DNA from: Hanleya hanleyi
Taxonomy: Eukaryota; Mollusca; Polyplacophora; Lepidopleurida; Hanleyidae
Reading direction: 5' to 3'
Length of the DNA: 64,000 nt
Assembly (NCBI GenBank): GCA_036873755.1
Contig: JAVTVY010045423.1
Coordinates: 62,001 to 126,000 of the forward strand
Positions 1 through 11,169 of this stretch are shown one piece after another (within the stretch, counting starts at the first letter, position 1; every line of letters starts with the position of its first letter). The position numbers and the translations under genes are program-made. Under the pieces are notes generated by a model that worked only from the letters and a program-made list of their open reading frames with translations, was not told where the DNA came from and did not search any database.

Positions 1-252
1 TTAAGTATTTTAGCTTTTGGAGCATTTTGGATACCACTGGAAAGCATTCTTCGTAAATTGGGTGAAACGTATTCATGAAACTATTCAGGGCACTATTTGT
101 GTCATTGTCATCCCCAACATGTCGCCAGTCTGTGTTTATCTAGTGATTTTTGTACCGGATTTATTCTGTGAGACTGAAGTGCTCTCATTGATTGTTTAGG
201 TGGGGAGGTAAGACAATTTATAATATGAAAGACAGGAAAATGGTCAGATATG

Positions 253-795
253 TCAGAGAGTATTATGCCGGAACCCAGATCCTCGTCGTGGCAACAAATT
301 AGTGAATATGTTGTCGTTTAAGGTGGCTGAATGAGATCTTACTCTGGTAGGTTTTGTAATTTTTGGAAAAAAGTAAAATGATTTCATCATTTCTAAGTAG
401 TGTTTTGATGGGCCATTGTGATTGGCTTTGAGTAGATCGATGCTAAAATCACCCATTATTATGCATTTTTTATTTTCAAGTTTTAGTCTGTTAAAAACAG
501 AGAGCTGGCTGGAATTAAAATTATCAACATTTTTCCCAGGGGAACGATATATTACTCCAATTACATAGGTATTAGTTCCATTAGACACTTCAACAAACAG
601 AGACCCATGCTGATCATGTTCATCTATAAAAGAAAGGTCCTCGCGAATTTTACAGTTCACGAATTCATCTTTGACGTAAAGGACCACACCTCCGCCTTGT
701 TTATTGTTACGCGAAAGTGGAAAAGGCTGATAACCTGGAATTGTGTATAAAGTTTCTGCCTGAGGATCTATCCAGCTTTCAGATATTCCTATCAA
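253..795 (-). pseudogene. LINE endonuclease domain (APE type), body
   Basis: A 180-residue frame with the ordered motifs of an exonuclease-endonuclease-phosphatase fold: ISESWID (catalytic Glu), GGGVVLYV, a YRSPG strand, IIMGDFSIDLL (GDF/GDFN motif) and the SATLNDNIFTN strand. These nick target DNA for target-primed reverse transcription. The frame stops just before the SDH motif, which lies in another frame about 10 bases further along the minus strand. Family assignment is firm; function in this copy is lost. Confidence 0.85.
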
Positions 796-833
796 TGAAA
801 AATAACTTCATATTATGAATAAGTGCACGCACT

Positions 834-1148
834 TCAGTAAAGTGTTTTTTTCAAGCTCCTTGCATTAATATGTAAGGTTGAGAGAGATTTTTTATCAGAG
901 ATGTAGTTTGATTCAACAAAGTCTTCAAATTGGTCCTCAAAATAATAGTTGGACTGGTGTGAATTAATTTTTTCCCAGTGAGCAAGTTCACATTCCGTAT
1001 CGTCAGTTATATAGTTTGAGCTTTCTGAGTGATTTACTTCTCGTGGATTAAAACACCTATGTTCAAAACCGTCTAAAAGTCTTTCGTCGCGAGTGCAATC
1101 AACATCTATGTTTTCATTGTAGAAGGGTAACTCACTAAGTAAATCCAT
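834..1148 (-). pseudogene. LINE ORF2 N-terminal segment (start of endonuclease)
   Basis: A 104-residue frame whose last 15 residues (LSTLHINARSLKK region) match the first beta strand of LINE apurinic endonucleases. The preceding 85 residues are acidic, unlike any domain I know, and are probably the element-specific leader. It is separated from the rest of the domain by a frame break of about 40 bases at 796-833. Confidence 0.7.
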
Positions 1149-1299
1149 GACTGAGTGAAGTGTGTAGTATGAAATCTATCCATTTGGCGCAAAATTGAAT
1201 GCTTTTAGACTTACGAACAATTGAAGGTAGCACGCAGACAATATAGAACGAGTAGTCACTAAAGAAATAAATGGCATGCATTAATATATGAGGTTTCAC

Positions 1300-1403
1300 A
1301 GATTGCACAATTTGTGATTGGCGCCTTTGACAGGAGTACAATTCAATTCAGTACAATACGACAACCCTTGAGACACAAGAATAAGAATAAAAAGAAATAG
1401 CAT
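1300..1403 (-). other. Possible first exon of a CAP/antigen-5-like secreted protein
   Basis: The frame from the ATG at 1403 has a hydrophobic leader (MLFLFILILVSQG) then YCTELNC and NHKLC. The spacing resembles the N-terminus of insect antigen-5/CAP proteins (YC..C....H..C). A GT that could act as donor sits at 1299-1298 (CT|GTGAAA, weak, phase 2). A stop follows at 1296. No downstream exon is visible because the LINE occupies 1-1150. It could be a chance hydrophobic frame. Confidence 0.28.
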
Positions 1404-1671
1404 GCATGCATGAAACTGTAAACCAGGAGAGTATTTTGTGTTGAGCGTTAGTTTTTCGGACCAGCTCAATATTGATATTCTCATGGCATCAGATTGTATA
1501 TCTCCTATTGTCATATATACTTGTTTACCGACGGTTTGGAGGTTACAAACTCTGACGTTGGGAGAATGAATATTGAGAGCGGCTCCAGATGACAATGTAC
1601 ATGAGTTGTGTAATACAAAAGACTTGAGCGAGGATTAAAACACACTTGTGACGTCACTCTATTGTCCCAAC

Positions 1672-1716
1672 GCTCCATTATTTTTAAAGAATGGAGAGTT
1701 GCTCGAACGGAATGGG
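1672..1716 (+). repeat. Half copy of a palindromic MITE seen at 10.8 kb
   Basis: The sequence from CCATTATTTTTAAAGAATGG to the GGAATGG end is close to the right arm of the palindrome at 10836-10874. The matching left arm is missing here, so this is a solo arm or a decayed copy. 1404-1671 around it shows nothing else I can name. Confidence 0.5.
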
Positions 1717-1719
1717 AGT

Positions 1720-2759
1720 TAAGGTAGCTAGAGCCTGTATCTGTTTCAAGACAAACACACGCAATACACTATCCAGAACACCTACTAATGTTGTGATAAC
1801 GCATATAGACGACATAAGACTACTAAGCTATGAGGGAATTAGTGTAATATGAGCGAGTCCCACGACTCATGTTCCTCTATGATAGTACGCTTGTGAAACG
1901 TTTTATATACATGGCAGATAAACAGGTCACTTTAGTGATGGGATGAGTGATTTGCATATTACGAGTTGAAAGTTCAAACTGGATTGTCTCCCATACCGTC
2001 TTTGGGCTTAAACGTGTCTTCATCGTTGTTCTACGAAAGGGCTGAAGCCTGATGACATTTTGTACCACTTCTATCCTGTGAATCGATGTACATCCATGAA
2101 CAATTAGATGGCCGGTTGGCATCATAACAGAGTTTAAATTACCCCCATCAATCATGTAACACGACATCAATTTAATTGTCCGTACGAGATCCCTGAACTA
2201 GAACAGCCGGAAAAGCAAACTTCAATTTGGTGGGCCGGCTTATATGTAGGACTTCTGTAGCCACGATATTCAAGTCATATAGCTACATGAAGGAATGAGA
2301 GCAAAGCAGAGTGGTGCAATCTTTCAACATTTAATAATAAGGCATGGTACCCGCACACTTTCACAGAAAAAAAACCAACTCGAAATAGCTTTTTCGTGGT
2401 AGATAATTCACAATCACACAGAGATGCAATATTAGTTCTACAGTTACTCCATGTGATATTTTGACCTATTTTTATACTAAACGAAAAAATGAATTTCGAT
2501 AACCACAAAAAAAAGATATGATCTACTTCACAAAACTGCTAATGCGATTGTATAATTTTGCTGATTTTTTCTCGCTGAAATTATTCAGTGTGATATTGCA
2601 ATTACGTGCATTATTTGTTCGTTTTGTTGTTGCAATACTATGTCTTTATACTAACAGGAAAACTTAAAGCTTAAAATATGGAAGTATAAAAAAATCCAAT
2701 GCGGGATATGATATCCCAGTTCAGATATATATCCCAGTTACTCCTTTTCCTTGACCTGT
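1720..2759. other. Stretch without a recognised gene; one weak exon candidate
   Basis: AT-rich sequence with no family I recognise. The only gene-like sign is a minus-strand open stretch at 1997-2192. It is preceded by a good acceptor (pyrimidine tract then TTCAG at 2194-2193) and followed by a weak GTATGG donor. It encodes about 65 residues without a known motif. I would not annotate it as a gene without transcript support. Confidence 0.2.
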
Positions 2760-3480
2760 TCAACGTGAAGTAGCCCATAGCGTAATTCGTCACAGTAATC
2801 AGTAATCCAATCTGCGAAATACAACACAGCAATCGGTTCGCGAAACACAGTAATCAATTCGCGACACAGTGAATAATAATCCAATATGCGAGAATATTAA
2901 TTTCGCAACACAGTGAATAGTAATTCAATATGCGACTCAGCAATCGTTTCACGACACAAGAAATAGTTATCTAATATGCGACACAGCCAGCTCGCGACAC
3001 AGTGAGTAGTAATCCAGTATGCGAAACAGCAATCAGTTCGCGACACAGGAAATAGTTATCCAATATGCGACACCATCAGTTCGCGACACAGTGATCAGTT
3101 TGCGACAGAGTAATAAATTTGCGGTACGCGGCAATTAGTAATTCAATCTGCGACAGTATGCATCCAATCTGCGACACACAGTAATCAGTTTGCGCACACG
3201 GCAATCAGTAGTTCAATCTGCGACAGTATGTATCCAATCTGCCACACACAGTAATCAGTTTGCGACTGAGTAGTCAGTAGTCATTTTGCGACAAAATAAT
3301 CAGTAGTCAGTTTGCGACAAAATAATCAGTAGTCAGTTTGCGACAAAATAATCAGTAGTCAGTTTGCGACAGACTAATCAGTAATAAGTTTGCGACACAT
3401 GGGAATCAGTTATTCAATCTGCGACAGTATGTTTCCAGTATACGACACACACTAATTATTATCAGTCTCTCACAGTAATC
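2760..3480. repeat. Degenerate tandem array, ~26-bp unit (AATCAGT...TTTGCGACA)
   Basis: The unit is most regular at 3285-3395, where AGTAGTCAGTTTGCGACAAAATAATC is repeated in near-identical 26-base copies. To the left it decays into variants with GCGACACAG and AATCAGTTCGCG at uneven spacing. The array ends about 170 bases before the DIRS terminal repeat. Noncoding. Confidence 0.85.
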
Positions 3481-3648
3481 AGAAAACCAAAAACGGACGG
3501 TCACGACGGAAGTTAGGCATTCCGCGTGTGGATGACAGTCTTCAGTAAGCAGGTAAGACAGACACAGTCAGTATGGTATGCGTATAGTATACCATTTACC
3601 TGGACTTTGGTGACAGACTTGTACAAGTGAATCCAATGTTATGAATAC

Positions 3649-3798
3649 TAAACATTTATAAACAATGTTAGTATTTGTTATCAAATCAAAAGGCCTTATC
3701 TCCCCTTAGGAATATCCTACAAATAGTTAAAAACGAAAAGTTGTCTCCCCTTAGGGAGCTCTCTCAGCCCAGCTAGGTTACTTAAGCTCTGCCCACTC
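3649..3798. repeat. DIRS left outer end and inverted terminal repeat
   Basis: 3649-3690 is the outer end. 3691-3798 (starting AGGCCTTATCTCCCCTTAGG) is the reverse complement of 10111-10217 with few mismatches, including the GTTAAAAACGAAAAGTTGTC core and the CCCAGCTAGGTTACTTAAGC block. Confidence 0.85.
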
Positions 3799-3883
3799 TT
3801 TCTCACTCTTATAGCCCGAGACGTGTGGTGTGCAAGACCGTGGAGTGAAGGGCAGGGTGGGAGGGTAATCAAAGCAACAGCAG

Positions 3884-3965
3884 GTTTGATTTGATAACAA
3901 ATACTAACATTGTTTATAAATGTTTAATATTTGTGACTCAAATCTACACCTGCTGTTGCTAATGG
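3884..3965. repeat. DIRS internal complementary region (ICR)
   Basis: 3884-3926 is the reverse complement of the left outer end (3649-3690). 3927-3965 is the reverse complement of the right outer end (10218-10253). The two are fused in one block. In DIRS-1 such a block templates joining of the termini into a circle before recombinase-mediated integration. Confidence 0.85.
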
Positions 3966-4205
3966 CTCACTACCAACATATGGAGGTGGGCACCTCGGCC
4001 TTGTTGTAGTTCCAATAGCAGGCTGAGTAACCGGTGAGATGATCACGGACATGGCACACTAGTACTCGACAAGAGGGACCCTGGTCGGTGACGCTGTGGG
4101 TAGTCATGGAGTAATCATAATAGATTGTTGAATGTACTCATCCATGCAGCCGTGATCGTGGATGTGGTGCACAATTTTACCCCCACGAAGGAACTCGGGC
4201 CGGTG

Positions 4206-4552
4206 GCGCAAGATCCTCATGGTACTCATATGAACAGTCACAATCAAAGCGTGACTGAGGTACATCATTTTTAGATGACGACTCTATAACGAATATTATG
4301 GATTAAGAATACTGATCAGCGATACGGATTTGATATTTTGAACATCATGATGTCTTGCCGGCATCATTGAAAATGTTGACCGCTTCTCTCTTGCAGGAAA
4401 CAAGCCTATGTTAATGTATACTTTTGTCTTTTTGAATTTGGTGCTAATACTGTTATATGGAAATGGAATAGGTCTTTGGATTATGGACGCGGATATTCTC
4501 TAATGGACGACGGCTGGATTATGAATGACGGACTAGACGCTTGTAATTCCAG
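4206..4552 (+). mobile_element. 5'-truncated Naiad (Penelope-like) copy nested in the DIRS element
   Basis: Near-identical to the 3' end of the Naiad element at 58410-58758, from CAAGATCCTCATGG to GACGCTTGTAA. It ends at the same base as the full element and starts abruptly, as expected for a 5'-truncated insertion. It dates Naiad activity as later than the DIRS insertion. Confidence 0.85.
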
Positions 4553-4679
4553 TGGTAATCAGTGCATGACGAATAGAAGTGGTCATGTACATACCGCCAA
4601 CATTGCATACAAGGCGCCCATCTTATACCACTCTTTAGTCCACAAGCCGTCTTACGTCAACTCTAGTCCCTGTTGCTAA

Positions 4680-5260
4680 CACTGGTAAACCTGAAAGTAG
4701 TACTCACGAATGTGTCAGGTCTTGTAAGATGACTTGTGAGTTGACAGCAGCTGCCTCTCTTGAGATGATCTCGTAAGTTGGTCATAATTGCTCTCATGCA
4801 CCAAACTCTCTGTACTTTAAACCTGAAACTGACACAAAGTATACCTAAAAACCAATACTCACCATTGTGTCAGGTCTTGAAAGATGTCTTGTGAGTTGGC
4901 AACAGGCTGACCTGTTGAGGTGATCATGTAATAAGGACATGTGATTAGCTGTGATGATGCCGTAAGTTGGCGGACTGTATAGGCTTACAGCACACTAAGA
5001 CTCACCCAGAGAGAACCCGGGTCGAAGACGCTGAGGGTACTCGTGGATTAAAATCAAAACCTGATTGTAAATGTGGTACACAATACTCAATAGAAGGAAA
5101 AACCCAGGTCGTAGAGACGCAGTGGGTGTAAATAAGAGTAAAACCAGTAATAACCATGCCTAAACCATACTCACCGATGAGATGGGTCTTGTAAGTTGAC
5201 TGACTGACTGACCTATTGAGGTGATCATGTAAAATGGTGGACATATGAAATGGCTGATTA
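4680..5260. repeat. Imperfect repeats in the DIRS 3' region
   Basis: A block with ACTCACyRATGTGTCAGGTCTTG.AAGATG.CTTGTGAGTTG recurs near 4697, 4853 and 5165, with gaps of about 155 and 310 bases. It is noncoding and lies between recombinase and ICR. A C-run occurs at 5320-5330. Confidence 0.6.
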
Positions 5261-5389
5261 GATGTGATGTTGCAGCAAGCTGGCTGATTGACGGACTTGC
5301 TGCGCTGAACGAAGATACCCCCCCCCCCTCTTTTTTGGAAGTTACTGGACCACGTGCTGGGCAGCCACCAGCGGCCCAAGCGTGGTCAC

Positions 5390-6200
5390 TCTATCTGATT
5401 GTACTGACATATCTCTCAGATAGAAATCAGTGAACGTAGAATTTGCCGTCCATGCACAGGACTGGACAATGTCATGAAGGGATAAGTTCTTCCATAAAGG
5501 CCATGATGTAGCGCAGAGGACAAAAGTGGGGGAGCGTCAATGGCAAGTTGATATGTCCACTTAATGGTCTTCTTCAACCAAGAAGCAATAGTATTCTTGA
5601 TAATGTCACGCACTGCAGTTGGCTGAAGAGACAGGAATAATAGACGAGAACCCCGACCAGGATCGGTACGAGTGAGATAGTGACGTATGGCTCGTACAGG
5701 GCATAACAGGATGTCGTCCTCAAGGTCACGAACAAAGTCTGATAAAGCAGGGATGGAGTACAAACGTTGAGCACAAGGACCTTGGCGCACAGCCTCATTC
5801 TTGGCGATGAACTCAGGGACGGGACGAAAGGAAATGGGAGACCAATTTGCCGTCCAGGTCAAGACGACCTTTCCAGAGCGTGAAACTCGGAAACTCTAGA
5901 CGCCAAAGCGAAAGCCGCCAGGAAAGCAGTCTTGTGGGAAACAGCTTAATAGAGGCGGACTGTAAAGGTTCGAAGGGCGGACGAAGCAGGGCACTAAGAA
6001 CCACACCAAAATCCCACTTCGGTAACAGCTGGCGAGTACGGCGAGACTGTAAGGCGAAAGCAGGTAGGAGAGCAGAGATATTGTCATTCAGACTAATGTC
6101 GATGCCGGTCGAAAGACGTAAAACCCTAGCCAAAGCAGATCGGAACCCCTCAATGGCGCTGATTTGAAACTTCTTATCACGATGTAGGTGGAGGAGGAAG
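5390..6200 (-). pseudogene. DIRS tyrosine recombinase, frameshifted
   Basis: The enzyme would integrate the circular DNA intermediate. The N-terminal part (5950-6133) contains LLPKWDFGVVLSALL and PFEPLQ. The middle frame (5416-5862) contains IPALSDFVRDLEDD, LCPVRAIRHYLTRT and KNTIASWLKKTIKW. A third frame near 5400-5490 reads SLHDIVQSCAWTANSTFTDF then YLRDM, holding the Tyr nucleophile region. At least two frame changes separate these pieces, so no full-length protein is possible. Order and motifs match DIRS-type recombinases downstream of RT/RNase H. Confidence 0.8.
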
Positions 6201-6207
6201 TCAGCTA

Positions 6208-7740
6208 CTAAGGAAAGAGAGGCAGAGTCGGGATCGGAATCATGTTCTCGGCATCAGGAGGCGAAATAGGCCCATTTCGATTGATAGGCTGAAACCATCG
6301 TCTGTGCAGCTTCTGCTGAAAATCCTTGGACTGTAAGTGCACTCTGGATAGTTTGCAGACGTGTAAGTTGAGCCACCGCGGGCTGTGATGTATTATCCCG
6401 TGAGGTTGACGCAACAGGCTGGGCCAACGCAGTCGTGCTGAGTAATCTAAAGAAGAACTTCCTGAGACACGGCCATAGGTGGGAAGGCATAAGCCAGGAA
6501 GTAGTCCCAGTTGATTGAAAGGGCGTCGATGGCGAAAACTTGAGGGTACGGAATCGGACGAAGAGGGCGAACTGTGCATAGTTCCTCGTCGCGAACAAGT
6601 CGACCAAGGGGGGTCTCCCAGATGCTGCAGATCTGGCGGAAGACCTCCGGATGAAGGCCATTCGATCTGAAGCACGGTGTCGGGGCGAGAAAGGTGGTCC
6701 GCTAAATCAAAGAGCCGACCCGGAACATGGCGAGCATTGAGATGACAAGACATGCATGAGAGCCCAGTCATAAAGATTCCACACCAGATGAAACATTGAC
6801 AAAGATCGGGTGGCACCCATCTTGTTGATGCGAGCACTGACAGTAGAGGTGTACGTAGCGATGAGAAGGGACGAATTCACGAGACACCAACTCCAATGCT
6901 GAACTGCTAGGATGACTGCCTTCATTTCCAGAAGGTTGATGTGAAGTCTGGCATCCAACCTAGAATATCTGCCGGACACCTCCAGTCCGTCCAGATGGCC
7001 TCCCCAACGGGTCTCGGAAGCATCGGTGTAGAGATGTTGATCCGGAGATGGAAATCGGAAAGGAACACCCCGCATGACGATGTGGCGGTACTGCCACCAA
7101 ATCAGATGTGGATGTAGAGACGTCAACACCAGCACTAATGGATTGAGGGATGACGTCTGTAAATAAGACAGATGGCACTGCAGCGGCCGAACTAGGAGAC
7201 GACCGTAATGAGTAAGGTCCTGCATAGAAATGAATAGCCCTACGAGTTGATGACAAAACAACTATAATGCCAACGTCTAAAAACTGGTCCAACGGTCTAT
7301 ACGGGGACGAAGCACTTGATGGAGAGTGTCGAAAAACTGCCGCCAAAGTAACGACGAACCTAAGTAAACCACGATGTGAAAGCCCCGAGATGGAGAAAAA
7401 CGCCAAGACTAGAGAAGTGATACAAGGGACGATGTTGACTCCGAACGGGAGGACTTGCCACTCAAACCGACAGCCGTCGATGGTGAATCGTAGGAAACGC
7501 CGAAGACGAGGATGAATGGGTATAAGAAGATATGCATCTCGCAAAACGATGGAGGTCAACCAAGCGATATATAAGACGCATCAACCGAATTGTCAAATAC
7601 CGACTAAAAGACGAAAAACACCAAAGTCGAGAGACCTACAGGCGAACAAACGTCGAAGCTTCTATGACAATCAAGAGAAAGATCTAGAAATGGAGACCGG
7701 GACTGTCGAACTTGACGACCCTGATAGGAAGGTATAAAAG
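6208..7740 (-). pseudogene. DIRS reverse transcriptase / RNase H, degenerate
   Basis: Read on the minus strand, the frame at 6960-7559 has the RT segment VLRDAYLLIPIHPRLR and GCRFEWQVLPFG (motif A and fingers region). The frame at 6707-7261 has the RNase H start LYTDASETRWGGHLDG and LLEMKAVILAVQHW. The frame at 6208-6837 has LNARHVPGRLFDLADHLSR, the DIRS RNase H end. An upstream stretch to 7740 looks like the RT N-terminus with stops. Several frameshifts and stops leave no functional enzyme. Confidence 0.85.
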
Positions 7741-9260
7741 AACGACGTGGTGAACGGCGTTATGGTGTACGGGAACGTCGAACAGATGTATGAGAACGAC
7801 GTACAGGTGTATGAGAACAACGTGACGGCGTAATGGAACGTCGTTGAGGTGTAACAGAACGACGTAATGCGAAACGAGAAAAGCGTTGCTTGAGAAATGG
7901 CGTAGTGATTTTCCCAATTTCTTTCAAATCAGTTCAATTTATTGTACATATACGCTCACAATGGAGCAGGGTACAACCTTTTAAATGTACGAGAAACGAC
8001 GTTAGGTGAACAGCACCGACGTTATGGCGAACAAGAACGACGTAGAAGGAAAAACAACTGAAGTTGAATCCGAAAACTGTAAACCCGAAACTCGAAAAGT
8101 CACAGTGGAGTCACGAAACAGCCGTAGTTCGCGAAACTGTAATGAGATTTGAAACGCAGAGGAGATGAACACATTCATTGTTCCTTGCGTTAATCGTGGG
8201 CGTAACTCCGCCTGGTAGCAACATCCCAACATCAACACAAAGATACTTCCAACGTAAACTAGGAAGAACTTCAATAAAATTTAAAATTCCCCAAAGAGAG
8301 CAATTACATTTTGATGTCTCTCGCTGGTAGATAAACTAAGGTCATTAAATTTCACAACTTGAATAAACCAAACAAGAACAATGTTCAATCTAGACTCACC
8401 CTCCAATTAGAGGTCTAAACTACACTTAAGTCCTCAAATGGAATAGATGAAATTATCATCCAGAATTAAAATTAAGATCAAACAAATAATGTAGACCAAA
8501 AGATGTTTGGACGAAGCTGTCGAGAAGAAAAACGGCAAAGAACATTGCTTAGGAGCTGTCTGTCGTTCTCACTAGGCTGTAACCGGTAATCGTTCTCGGA
8601 CGAAACTAACTTACGAAGTACAAGAAGACCGCCCGATGGAAACAGTCATATGCTGTCCCAAGCAGATGATTGAGTAACTTCAGGCTTGATCTTTGCCCGG
8701 CCAACATACCAGGGAAAGATCAATAAACACCCTAATAATATTAATTTCTCAGAAAGAAGAAAATAAAATTAAAGCTCAACCCAATTTGAATTGTAAGTCT
8801 AATTCAGTATACCGATGGGGAAAATTTGGTTGTGAAAAATAAATATATCACAATGCAATATTTACTAGCAGAAAAAAGTGTTCCAAAGAATAGCACAATT
8901 TCTTAATAAACAATCTCGTGATGTCTTTTCTTGTTCAACACACCCTTGATTACACAAAGAGAGTAATAAGGTAGGTTCATTAAAATGTAACAAAGAGTCG
9001 TAGTGTATAGCTTTGACTTGTGGCGACGAAGACAAACGCAACAACAACAACAACGTAAGAATAAAAGACAGAGAAAAACCTCTGCAAGTTCTCTCTTGAT
9101 CACATGATATCAAATAAACAGAATAACACTTGATACAACAAGGGAATAAATTTTGGTAGGAACAATGAACTGTATGCATAGAAGTAAACTACCAGAAACT
9201 GAAAAGTCCGAAACACAACAACAACAACAACAGCAACAACGAAAAATGAAGGTGTTATCG
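7741..9260. other. DIRS interior without recognisable coding; short degenerate repeats
   Basis: 7740-8130 is rich in an AACGACGT motif at roughly 18-21-base spacing. 8284-8345 resembles 9712-9775 (about 60 bases with GAGCAATTwCATTTTG), so part of the gag region seems duplicated. CAA/GTT-rich microsatellite traces lie at 9030-9050 and 9219-9242. No protein family is visible. Confidence 0.5.
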
Positions 9261-9261
9261 T

Positions 9262-10072
9262 TTAAAACAGCGAGAATACAAAATCCCTGCAGAAACTAGT
9301 AATTCTACGAAGGGTTATAGTACGTTGAAGCATTTCTATTCCGTGAAGCAAAAACATTTTGTTCGTTTTTCGTACAGTTTCATCGTCATAAACATATCCC
9401 AGCCGGACAGGCTTACACACTGTGCACACTTCACACAGTTCAGATGTGTCACTGGGACACACGTTCCCGATAACAAAAGAGCGGTCGAGCAAGCCGGGCC
9501 TTGGACAGAATCCTTTGTTGTCCAAACAAAGAAACGGGTGTGTGCACAAACATGCCAGACAAGACTTACCAACCGGTTCTAAAACTGTCTGGGATTTTAA
9601 CATTATCCTCTCGTGCAAACCGTCCCACTGAAAGGGATTCTAAAAGAAGCTGGCTGGACTAAATCTATGCGATAAATCCAAACAAGAAACCAGAAAGATC
9701 TTCGTTAAAATTTGAAATCTCCGACAAGAGCAATTTCATTTTGGCGTCTTTCGTCCGCAGATAAAACAGGGTCTACCGTAACCCGTAATAAATACGCTCG
9801 TCAAGCCTGGGCATAATACCTCCAGGCGATATATCCCAAGATAGACACTCTGAACACGTGGCTTTACCGGAAAAACAGACCGTGTGGGCATCCAAACTAG
9901 TCCAAAACTGCTGACACGAACGGCATGAATTAGAATTCACAGGGACAGATATCTCAGACATAATGTCTAAGAAATACAGCAAGAGAAATACTAGTTTAGC
10001 AAAGGTACAATCGAAGGTCAAACCAACAACAACCAAACCAGCACTATAGGACACTTCCTTGATATGCACCAC
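9262..10072 (-). pseudogene. DIRS gag-like Cys-rich region
   Basis: The frame at 9773-10072 has SCRSCQQFWTSLDAHTVC then CSECLSW, a C..C/D.H..C/C..C..W pattern as in the zinc-knuckle N-terminus of DIRS gag proteins. A second Cys-rich frame (9262-9618) has SCLACLC and CEVCTVC. They sit immediately inside the right ITR, where gag is expected on the minus strand. Gag assignment is an inference from position and Cys/His spacing. Confidence 0.45.
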
Positions 10073-10110
10073 ACTCGAGCAGGTACAAATAGAGAAAGAG
10101 GGAAATTGAG

Positions 10111-10253
10111 GAGTGGGCAGAGCTTAAGTAACCTAGCTGGGCTGAGACAGCTCCCTAAGGGGAGACAACTTTTCGTTTTTAACTATTTGTAGGATCTTCC
10201 TAAAGGGAGATAAGGCCATTAGCAACAGCAGGTGTAGATTTGAGTCACAAATA
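10111..10253. repeat. DIRS right inverted terminal repeat and outer end
   Basis: 10111-10217 is the reverse complement of 3691-3798. 10218-10253 (ATTAGCAACAGCAGGTGTAG onward) is the outer end also found inverted at 3927-3965. The element stops at about 10253, before GCCACATTC. Confidence 0.85.
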
Positions 10254-10769
10254 GCCACATTCAGAGATCACGAATGTGGCAAGTAACACAGTCCATCTGT
10301 ATACCACCGATATAAAAGTAAAATCCACACCCGTTGTCAAAATTCACTTCAGTCTCTCGCTCTCTCTCTGGACACAAATACCACACATTCGTACCGCACT
10401 GCTGATTTACAATAAACTGTCCGATCAACGCCGCGATTGCTTTTATATGTGTCGAAAGCCATGATTAATCGAGGTCGAATCACACCAGCTCGGAAACTAC
10501 TAATCTATCGATCTTCAACCACAAACAGTTCGAGTTACTGTCATATGTACAATGTCCTGCATGTAAGCCCAAGCGCACCAGGCAGAATCATCGAGCGTAA
10601 GTCAGAGATCATCATTTACAATGTTAACTTCATGTCGTCTTAAATGACACATTATCGTGTACATCATCGTCTCGACAACATCAAGCCTTGCAGCACATAC
10701 TGCTTTAACAGTTAAACTAGTATCGAAGTTAAAACCATGGCCTTTGTGAGTGGGTGTGTTTTAAGTAGC
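10254..10769. other. No gene recognised; possible TATA motif
   Basis: Short plus-strand frames here lack any family signature. On the minus strand ACATATAAAAGC lies near 10440-10452, which could be a TATA box, but no downstream first exon can be pointed to. Confidence 0.2.
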
Positions 10770-10874
10770 GGAATGTCCTCGTAACTCTCCATTCCTTGAA
10801 AACAATGGGCCTCGGCCCCCTTTGGGGACTCGGCTCCATTATTTTTAAGGAATGGAGAGTTTCTCGGACATTCC
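10770..10874. mobile_element. Palindromic MITE (~105 bp)
   Basis: The arms at 10770-10808 and 10836-10874 are inverted repeats of about 39 bases (GGAATGTCCTCGTAACTCTCC against its complement) around a C/G-rich loop. The right arm recurs at 1672-1716. It has no coding capacity. 10875-11169 beyond it shows nothing I can name. Confidence 0.7.
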
Positions 10875-11169
10875 CCTCTACATAATTAGACTGCCCGCAC
10901 ATGCGGTAAGCCTACTTATCGCATACTGGTCAAGGTAGAGGCGGTCTTGCGGAACAAAGTTTTGAACTACTCAGTAAAAACAAGCATGTAGAACAATACA
11001 GGAGAAAAAAAGACATCGCGCCAAACGGCGAAGGTTGCAAGGTTGGTTGAGAATGAAAACGGTGTGCATACTAATTAGAGAATGACTCCAGAATAAGAGA
11101 GAGAGAGATGATTCCTGTTCACAAATAGTTAAATCTGTGCGATATGATGCATCAGACATGGATACTTAC

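Larger units (their letters stand above)
1..1150 (-). mobile_element. Non-LTR retrotransposon (CR1/Jockey-like LINE), 5' part, runs off left edge
   Basis: A minus-strand LINE begins near 1150 and continues past base 1. Three consecutive frames carry the apurinic-type endonuclease domain. 834-1148 ends with STLHINARSLKK, the usual opening of this domain. 253-795 holds the body. A third frame around 228-248 reads SDHFPVF, the catalytic SDH motif, followed by about 70 residues of linker with one more frame change near 115. At least three frameshifts make this copy inactive. No reverse transcriptase lies in the window; it would be to the left. The clade assignment is from motif style only. Confidence 0.85.
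3650..10253 (-). mobile_element. DIRS-like tyrosine-recombinase retrotransposon with ITRs and ICR
   Basis: A 6.6-kb element in minus orientation. Inverted repeats lie at 3691-3798 and 10111-10217. The outer ends are 3649-3690 and 10218-10253. A segment at 3884-3965 joins the reverse complement of both outer ends, which is the internal complementary region expected for DIRS elements near their 3' end. Reading minus from the right are a Cys-rich gag-like region, reverse transcriptase plus RNase H, then tyrosine recombinase. All frames are broken. No target duplication is expected for this group and none is seen. A truncated Naiad element is nested at 4206-4552. Confidence 0.88.

Noticed and set aside
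7267..7737. Plus-strand ORFs of 82 and 73 codons
   Set aside because: Antisense shadows of the DIRS reverse transcriptase; composition Lys/Arg-rich without motif.
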